In this document: positions 56,990-64,000 of the stretch, one piece after another
Layout of the letters: each line of letters begins with the position of its first letter
Numbering within the stretch: position 1 is the stretch's first letter
Source: a bacterium
Lineage (GTDB): Bacteria; Campylobacterota; Campylobacteria; Campylobacterales; Sulfurimonadaceae
Direction of reading: 5' to 3'
Assembly: GCA_018825665.1 (NCBI GenBank)
Contig: JAHJEG010000015.1
Location: 82,168 to 146,167 of the forward strand
Length of the DNA: 64,000 nucleotides
Notes under the pieces: model-generated
Seen by the model: the letters and a program-made list of their open reading frames with translations, nothing else
Told to the model about the DNA's origin: nothing
Database searches by the model: none
Program-made: the position numbers and the translations under genes

Positions 56990-58411
56990 ATGAATAAAGC
57001 TCTTTTACTTCTATTATTCTCATTTTTTTCAATCTCATTTTTTGCATTCGGGTGGTTTAGCCATTCTGCTTATAAGCCGGTTGTTGTCGAGATAAAAAAA
57101 CCTTCTCTTTTTAATACGATTTTAAAAAACAAAAAATTAAACGTAGTGATACTAAACGCCCCGACTACCTACTATATAGGAGCAGAGGGTGCACAGGGCT
57201 TTGAATATGATCTCCTTAAAAGTTATGCCGACCATCTTGGAGTAGATTTAAATATCACAGCGGCAAATACAGTCAAAGAGGCTGTCGAACTTAGTAAAAA
57301 CCCCTCGGTCCACGTGACTTCAGCCTCTCTTGCCAAAACAAAACAAAGAGAAAAACAGTTTAATTTCGGTCCGTCATACTTTGAGGTGCAAGAACAGGTT
57401 ATCTGCCATAGAGGGATGCTTGGCAGCGGGCAGTTCCCAAGGGATATAGAGGATTTGGCAGGATTGAGAATCACAGTCGGCGAAGAGACAAGCTACAGTG
57501 ATACGATCAAAGCTTTGCAAAAAGACGGCTTTGATATCAATGCAAGCTTCAGTTCAGAGTTCTCAACAGAAGAGCTGTTGGAAAAAGTTGCCCTGCATGA
57601 GATAGATTGTACTATCGCCGATTCAAATATCTATGCCTTGAATCTCAGATATTTTACAGAGATAGCGCTTGCCTTTACGATAAGTGACAGGGAACAGCTT
57701 GCCTGGGTCTTGGCGGAAAACTCCAAAGAACTTGAATCCAGTATGTTCTCATGGCTCAACGGCTTTAATCAAAGCGGTGCCATGGCTCAGCTAAAAGACC
57801 ATTACTACAGCTATGTGATGTATTTTGATTATTATGATACGAAGATGTTTTATAAAAGAGTAAAGGCACGATTGCCAAAATATGAAAAATATTTTATGGA
57901 GGCCGGCAGCAGATTTGATATTCCATGGAAGCTTCTTGCCTCTATCTCTTATCAAGAATCACACTGGAATCCAAAGGCAAAAAGCTTTACTGGGGTAAAG
58001 GGTCTGATGATGCTCACGCGTACCACGGCAAAAATGTTGAAAGTAAAAAATCGATTAGACCCCAAAGAAAGCATCGTAGGAGGAACAAGACATCTAAAAC
58101 AGATGCTAAAATTTGTCTCAAAAGATGTCAAAGGCGAAAATAGACTCAAGTTTGCCTTGGCTGCATATAACGTTGGGATGGGGCATATCCATGATGCACA
58201 GATATTAGCCAGAAGAATGGGACTGAATCCAAATATTTGGAGTGATTTAAAAAAGGTCTTGCCTTTGTTGTCACAAAAAAAGTACTATAAAACACTCAAA
58301 CACGGATATGCAAGAGGAAGTGAACCGGTACGGTATGTGGAGTCTATATATGACTACAGGGATATTTTAGAAAATAATTTTGAATATGCTATAAATGAGG
58401 AGTCTAAATAA
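56990..58411 (+). CDS. MltF-like membrane-bound lytic transglycosylase
   Basis: About 473 residues: an N-terminal anchor or signal ([20 protein letters not shown]), a solute-binding (SBP_bac_3) domain (about 50-280; [26 protein letters not shown]), and a C-terminal SLT domain with the catalytic Glu in SYQESHWNP plus GVKGLMMLT and ALAAYNVG. It cuts peptidoglycan to 1,6-anhydromuropeptides. I use ATG 56990 rather than the frame's earlier TTG at 56951. It lies 62 bases after the kinase gene and may be co-transcribed. Confidence 0.92.
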   Translation: MNKALLLLLFSFFSISFFAFGWFSHSAYKPVVVEIKKPSLFNTILKNKKLNVVILNAPTTYYIGAEGAQGFEYDLLKSYADHLGVDLNITAANTVKEAVELSKNPSVHVTSASLAKTKQREKQFNFGPSYFEVQEQVICHRGMLGSGQFPRDIEDLAGLRITVGEETSYSDTIKALQKDGFDINASFSSEFSTEELLEKVALHEIDCTIADSNIYALNLRYFTEIALAFTISDREQLAWVLAENSKELESSMFSWLNGFNQSGAMAQLKDHYYSYVMYFDYYDTKMFYKRVKARLPKYEKYFMEAGSRFDIPWKLLASISYQESHWNPKAKSFTGVKGLMMLTRTTAKMLKVKNRLDPKESIVGGTRHLKQMLKFVSKDVKGENRLKFALAAYNVGMGHIHDAQILARRMGLNPNIWSDLKKVLPLLSQKKYYKTLKHGYARGSEPVRYVESIYDYRDILENNFEYAINEESK

Positions 58412-58432
58412 AGCAGTGTTGAGGCAAAGAGC

Positions 58433-58768
58433 TTAAAGCTCCTCTCCCTCTTTTCCGTCTGAGAGCTTGGCTAAAAAGCTTTCCATATCATATTTTACTC
58501 TGTATTCCGGAGTCATAATATGTATCAGCACATCACCAAGATCTACTACTACCCAGTCTCCTGTTTCATCCACATGGTTGAACTTTTCTGCAGGTTTGAG
58601 GTCTTTTCTCAGGTGATCAAGAAGCGCTATCGTATGTTTTGCTCCAAGTGATGAAGCGATAACAGCGTAATCTACAAAGTAGTTTTTTTCACGAAGATCA
58701 AAAACCTCTATACCTTCAGCCTTGTTCTTATCGAGAACGGCCGTAATTTTTTCTATTCTAGTTTGCAT
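58433..58768 (-). CDS. rsfS: Ribosomal silencing factor RsfS
   Basis: This 111-residue protein of the Iojap/RsfS family (KAEGIEVFDLREKNYF, GDWVVVDLGDVLIHI) binds L14 and blocks 30S-50S joining under starvation. It overlaps nadD by eleven bases; the nadD-rsfS order is common. Confidence 0.95.
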   Translation of the reverse strand: MQTRIEKITAVLDKNKAEGIEVFDLREKNYFVDYAVIASSLGAKHTIALLDHLRKDLKPAEKFNHVDETGDWVVVDLGDVLIHIMTPEYRVKYDMESFLAKLSDGKEGEEL

Positions 58769-59300
58769 TGTTTTCCTTGTAAAATTTACTTATTTCTAGT
58801 GCACATACTTTTGGCAGTTTGGATATTTCCACATGCCGTCTTAATTCGGTTGAAGATATATCCACATCAATATTCAAAGTTAAAAAACCGTCCGGTATAT
58901 CGATCTTATCCCTGCTGGCCACGACAAAAGTAACCAAATCTTTAAGTTCTTCGTATCTCTCCCATGTATCGAGTGAGGCAAGATTGTCAGCACCTATTAT
59001 AAGATAAATCTTTTTGTACTTCTTTAGCAGATATTTCACGGTCTGTATACTGGACACTTTTTTGTTTGAATCAACCTCATAATTATCGACAATTACATTT
59101 TCATATGATGAAAAAATTCCTTTTAGCCATTTTAGTCTTAGAGCTGATGGAGCATGAGATTTTGATTTAAAAGGGTTTAAAAAAGTTGGCATAATGACAA
59201 CTTTATCTATCTCTTTAAAATTTTGTACAGCCTTAACAATAGCCTCGTGACCGATATGAGGTGGGTCAAAAGAACCACCAAAAAGTGCAATAGTTTCCAT
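58758..59300 (-). CDS. nadD: Nicotinate-nucleotide adenylyltransferase
   Basis: This 180-residue enzyme of NAD synthesis has nucleotidyl-transferase motifs GGSFDPPHIGH (residues 8-18) and ISSTELR near the C-terminus. One GGCATGTGG copy (58829-58837) encodes Arg-His-Val-Glu directly after that motif. It is divergent from gapA across 73 bases. Confidence 0.96.
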   Translation of the reverse strand: METIALFGGSFDPPHIGHEAIVKAVQNFKEIDKVVIMPTFLNPFKSKSHAPSALRLKWLKGIFSSYENVIVDNYEVDSNKKVSSIQTVKYLLKKYKKIYLIIGADNLASLDTWERYEELKDLVTFVVASRDKIDIPDGFLTLNIDVDISSTELRRHVEISKLPKVCALEISKFYKENNAN

Positions 59301-59373
59301 ATTTAAAGTGAATTATAACTAATTTTAGGTAAAATAACCGAATTTTAATTTTATAAAATATAGAGGAATTATA

Positions 59374-60375
59374 ATGGCACTTAAGATAGCAATTAATGGA
59401 TTTGGTAGAATCGGTCGTTGTGTTGCCCGTATAGCAGCAATAAGAGACGACGTAGAGTTAGTAGCCATAAATGATATGGCTAGTATGGATATGATGGTTT
59501 ATTTATTGAAAAATGATTCTGTTCACGGAACCTTCGGCAGTGATGTTGAAATAATAGATGAACACAACATCAGTATTGCCGGTAAATCTGTTAGAGTTTT
59601 CTCAGACCGTGATCCTAAAAATTTAAAATTTGCTGATTGTGGTGCAGATATGGTTTTAGAGTGTACGGGTGTCTTCTTAACTCAGGAAAGTGCTCAAGTC
59701 CATATCGATAACGGTGTTGAAAAAGTTCTTTTCTCCGCTCCATCCAAAGACAGTGCTACTGCTACATTCGTTATGGGTGTAAATGAGCATCTTTATGCCG
59801 GCCAGAAAATAGTCTCCAATGCTTCTTGTACAACAAACTGTCTTGGTCCTGTTGCAAGAGTCCTGGATGATGCTTTTGGGATTGAAAAAGGTCTTATGAC
59901 TACAATCCACTCTTACACAAATGATCAGAATATCCTAGATGTAAAACACTCAAAAGACAAGCGTCGTGCCCGTGCAGGTGCAATTAATATGATTCCTACA
60001 ACTACAGGAGCCGCTAAAGCCATCGGTTTAGTGCTTCCTCAACTGCTAGGCAAGCTTCATGGACAAAGTGTCCGTGTTCCGACACCGGATGTCTCCATGG
60101 TTGACTTAAATGTAGTCGTAAAGAAAAATACTACCAAAGAAGAAGTGACCGCAGTATTTAATAAAATGGCTGATACGACTTTAAAAGGGATTATCTTAAT
60201 GGACAAAGAGATGCGTGTATCTCAGGACTTTGTCGGATCTCCTTACAGCTCTATCGTCGCTGAAGATTTAACGCAGGTAATTGATGGGAACATGGTAAAG
60301 GTTATGGCTTGGTACGACAATGAATGGGGTTATTCCATGAGATTGGTTGATATGGCACTACACATAAGCAAATAA
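59374..60375 (+). CDS. gapA: Glyceraldehyde-3-phosphate dehydrogenase
   Basis: This 333-residue enzyme has NAD-binding IAINGFGRIGR at the N-terminus, catalytic Cys in SNASCTTNCLGP and DNEWGYSMR near the end. It is the first gene of a gapA-pgk-tpiA-fabI operon on the plus strand. AGAGGAA precedes the ATG. Confidence 0.98.
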   Translation: MALKIAINGFGRIGRCVARIAAIRDDVELVAINDMASMDMMVYLLKNDSVHGTFGSDVEIIDEHNISIAGKSVRVFSDRDPKNLKFADCGADMVLECTGVFLTQESAQVHIDNGVEKVLFSAPSKDSATATFVMGVNEHLYAGQKIVSNASCTTNCLGPVARVLDDAFGIEKGLMTTIHSYTNDQNILDVKHSKDKRRARAGAINMIPTTTGAAKAIGLVLPQLLGKLHGQSVRVPTPDVSMVDLNVVVKKNTTKEEVTAVFNKMADTTLKGIILMDKEMRVSQDFVGSPYSSIVAEDLTQVIDGNMVKVMAWYDNEWGYSMRLVDMALHISK

Positions 60376-60383
60376 GGAATTAA

Positions 60384-61583
60384 ATGGAACTTCTAAATAT
60401 AAAATCTCTGGATTTAGCCGGCAAAAAAGTGTTCATAAGATGTGATTTTAACGTACCGATGGATGAGTATGGAAATATTTCAGATGACCGTCGTATCCGT
60501 TCCGCATTAGCTACCGTGAACTTTTGTCTGGATCAGGGCTGTGCAGTTATTTTGGCATCGCATTTGGGACGTCCGGACGGCAAAGTAGTAGAAAAATATT
60601 CACTTTCCCCGATTGCCCGCAGACTTCACCAGCTTCTCAAAAGAGACGTTATCCTGGCAAAAGATGTTATCGGTGAAGATGCTATGAGCAAAGCTGCAGC
60701 ACTTAAAGGAAGCGAAGTTTTACTTTTGGAAAATCTGAGATATGAAGCCGGTGAGACCGGAAATTCCCAGGAGCTTTCAGCTAAATTGGCATCGATGGCT
60801 GATTTTTACATAAATGACGCATTCGGTGTAAGTCACCGTGCACACTCTTCGGTTGAGGGTATTACACATCTATTTGACAATGAGCATAAAGCTGCCGGTT
60901 TTTTACTGCAAAAAGAGATTCAATTTTTTGGTCAGCTGATTGAAAAACCTGTTCGTCCTTTTGCAGCAATCGTAGGCGGTTCAAAAGTCTCAGGAAAACT
61001 TGAAGCCCTGGTGAATCTTCTTCCTCGTGTTGACAAGATCCTTATAGGCGGAGGAATGGCCTTTACATTTTTAAAACAGATGGGCTATAACATCGGTGCT
61101 TCACTGGTAGAAGATGATTTGCTCGAAGACGCGCAAAGAATTATGGACGAGGCTAAAAAACTCGGTGTGAAGTTTTATCTGCCTGTGGATGTGGTAGCTG
61201 CAGAAAAATTTGCTGAGGATTCCGTAAGCAAGCTTGTTCCGGCCCAAGAGATTCCAGACGATTGGATGGGGTTGGATATAGGTCCTGCGACTGTACGATT
61301 GTACAGAGAAGTTTTAAGCGATGTTCAGACGGTACTTTGGAACGGTCCAATGGGTGTCTATGAGATGGATAAATTTTCTCGCGGTTCAAGCAAAATAGCT
61401 CATTTCGTTGCGGACAGCTATGCTACGACAGTCGTTGGAGGCGGAGATACAGCCGACCTGGTCCAACGTATCGGAGTAGATGAAGAGATGACTTTTATCT
61501 CTACCGGAGGCGGGGCTTCTTTAGAACTTTTAGAAGGCAAAATATTACCGGGTGTACTACCGCTTGTTATAAAAGAGGCTTAA
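60384..61583 (+). CDS. pgk: Phosphoglycerate kinase
   Basis: This 399-residue glycolysis/gluconeogenesis enzyme has [33 protein letters not shown] and the C-terminal GGGDTADLV and [13 protein letters not shown] motifs. It follows gapA by eight bases and precedes tpiA by four. Confidence 0.98.
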   Translation: MELLNIKSLDLAGKKVFIRCDFNVPMDEYGNISDDRRIRSALATVNFCLDQGCAVILASHLGRPDGKVVEKYSLSPIARRLHQLLKRDVILAKDVIGEDAMSKAAALKGSEVLLLENLRYEAGETGNSQELSAKLASMADFYINDAFGVSHRAHSSVEGITHLFDNEHKAAGFLLQKEIQFFGQLIEKPVRPFAAIVGGSKVSGKLEALVNLLPRVDKILIGGGMAFTFLKQMGYNIGASLVEDDLLEDAQRIMDEAKKLGVKFYLPVDVVAAEKFAEDSVSKLVPAQEIPDDWMGLDIGPATVRLYREVLSDVQTVLWNGPMGVYEMDKFSRGSSKIAHFVADSYATTVVGGGDTADLVQRIGVDEEMTFISTGGGASLELLEGKILPGVLPLVIKEA

Positions 61584-61587
61584 TTCT

Positions 61588-63178
<1,591 letters not shown>

Positions 63179-63698
63179 TTAATCTCTTTGAATGCGAAGT
63201 TGTTAGATTCGTGTCCTTCTCTTCTTTCATATAGATCTCTACTTTCGTCACGTATTCCTGTATTTTAAAATCTCTCTTCTTGTCTTTATTCATTTTTTTA
63301 ACAGTCTCATCTTTTTCTACACTGGGTGTCCACTCTTTTTCAAGCCAGGTATCAAGTGCATCCTGCATGGCACCCTTTTTTTCTTTTTTATTTACAGAGG
63401 TTATATCGGTCATGGCTTTATTTTGAGAAGGGGACACGCCATCAGTAGAACTGCAGGAGTTCAGGAGTACGGCTACAGTAAGTATAGGAAGTAATACGTT
63501 TAATCTATTCATAGTGAGATTATAGCACATAAGTATGCTTAAAAATTAATCACTTTACTGTCTGCTAAATATTTACAATGTGCTACAATTTTCTCACAAC
63601 AATGATAGAGGTAGATTTGTTTTACAGGTAGCGACAGAAATGTTGTCAGGTGTTTTACTGTAAAGTATGCTTATGTTTATCATAATCAAGGAGAATAT

Positions 63699-64000
63699 AT
63701 GAAATTAGTAAAAATGAGTTTAGTAGCAGCGCTGCTAGTTGGTTCAAGTGCGTTTGCAATAGAGAATGTTAAAGTTGCGGGTGATGCAAAATTATTTTAC
63801 TCCACGCAAGATGATACGAATGCAAATCCAAGTGCATCATTGTTTGATCAAAGTTCATCAGCAGGTGAAGCTTCTTTGAACTTAGGTCTTACAGCTGATT
63901 TGACTGAAGGTGTAAGTGCGGGAGCAACATTGAATGCAATAACGACACTTGGTCTGTATAATAACCTTGTATCAGCTACATGGACCGGCGGAGTTCAAGA
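63699..64000 (+). CDS. Major porin-type outer-membrane protein, 3' part missing (window edge)
   Basis: The frame is open from ATG 63699 to the edge (100 codons). It begins with a clear signal peptide (MKLVKMSLVAALLVGSSAFA) and continues IENVKVAGDAKLFYSTQDD, then Gly/Ala/Thr-rich strand segments. This is the style of the abundant Opr/MOMP-like porins of epsilonproteobacteria. AAGGAG lies six bases before the ATG. The 168-base region upstream (63531-63698) is AT-rich and probably holds its promoter; nothing else is seen in it. Confidence 0.75.
   Translation, partial: MKLVKMSLVAALLVGSSAFAIENVKVAGDAKLFYSTQDDTNANPSASLFDQSSSAGEASLNLGLTADLTEGVSAGATLNAITTLGLYNNLVSATWTGGVQ

Larger units (their letters stand above)
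2153..58837. repeat. Dispersed 9-mer family GGCATGTGG (consensus GGCATGTGGAAA), 22 exact copies
   Basis: Exact copies (start positions): on the plus strand 2153, 8879, 12449, 14129, 31903, 36132, 40830, 47133, 52442, 53556; as CCACATGCC 8847, 10913, 14118, 32564, 32646, 34790, 37188, 39230, 40819, 47413, 49433, 58829. The base after GG is A in 20 of 22 and the next is A in 14. One-mismatch variants occur at 2170, 2180, 35681 and 56703. Strand use is balanced (10 versus 12). Seven copies are intergenic, mostly as inverted pairs at gene ends; the others are in coding DNA in several registers. I interpret the family as a candidate DNA uptake or other genome-wide recognition sequence. Confidence 0.8.

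Noticed and set aside
2153..58837. GGCATGTGG as a Chi-like or KOPS-like oriented signal
   Set aside because: Orientation is balanced (10 versus 12) with no switch along the window, and inverted pairs are common; oriented signals would be skewed.

Overview
The window looks like a chromosomal segment of a Campylobacterota (epsilonproteobacterial) bacterium, most likely in or near Sulfurimonas. This is inferred from gene families and style: AT-rich DNA, HWRQPLNQ-type sensor kinases, an ArsRS-like two-component pair, the ndk-yceD-rpmF-plsX-fabH and gapA-pgk-tpiA-fabI gene orders, and many small periplasmic and outer-membrane proteins. I saw no tRNA or rRNA gene, insertion sequence, phage gene or CRISPR array. 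No gene-free stretch exceeds about 180 bases.

Layout. 1-804: left-edge fragment of a REC-REC-GGDEF protein (-). 893-2152: Pif1-like helicase (+). 2199-13983 (-): a 2181-residue ELWxxDGT-repeat lipoprotein, two unknown exported proteins, and a response regulator with a 7TMR-DISM histidine kinase. 14164-14760: 2-Cys peroxiredoxin. 14869-22322 (-): a tight eight-gene extracytoplasmic redox operon (four-haem and two-haem lipoproteins, TlpA-like thioredoxin, DUF4266 lipoprotein, DUF3570 protein, ApbE flavin transferase, DsbD, outer-membrane barrel). 22465-27359 (+): metK, ferredoxin, ndk, yceD, rpmF, plsX, fabH. 27425-31769 (-): HIT protein, DEAD-box helicase, haemerythrin-NIT-GGDEF sensor. 31908-35016 (+): rmuC and a Cache histidine kinase. 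35133-40807 (+): heavy-metal RND efflux operon. 40923-42362: selO. 42450-47553: a TRAP-SBP/ABC-SBP fusion protein translationally coupled to a GGDEF-EAL protein, facing a response regulator. 47635-49735: small protein, DoxX, CDF transporter, pssA. 49820-58411 (+): two tandem porin-like genes (the first frameshifted in a G7 run), Fur-box-like sites, feoA-feoB, a two-component pair and an MltF-like transglycosylase. 58433-63512: rsfS-nadD (-), gapA-pgk-tpiA-fabI (+), a small lipoprotein (-). 63699-64000: start of a porin gene running off the right edge.

Two things stand out. First, the 9-mer GGCATGTGG (usually followed by AA) occurs 22 times by eye, where about 0.5 would be expected by chance. 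It occurs on both strands and inside genes in many reading registers, and it is paired as inverted repeats at gene ends. This is the pattern of a DNA uptake sequence of the Haemophilus/Neisseria kind, which I do not know to be described for Campylobacterota. Second, the 14.9-22.3 kb operon combines haem lipoproteins, thiol-redox proteins and an ApbE transferase beside a DUF3570 barrel carrying a DAVTGAS motif that looks like an ApbE flavinylation site. That suggests a flavin/haem electron-transfer module at the cell envelope. The SBP-SBP fusion coupled to a c-di-GMP enzyme is a third candidate for an undescribed system.
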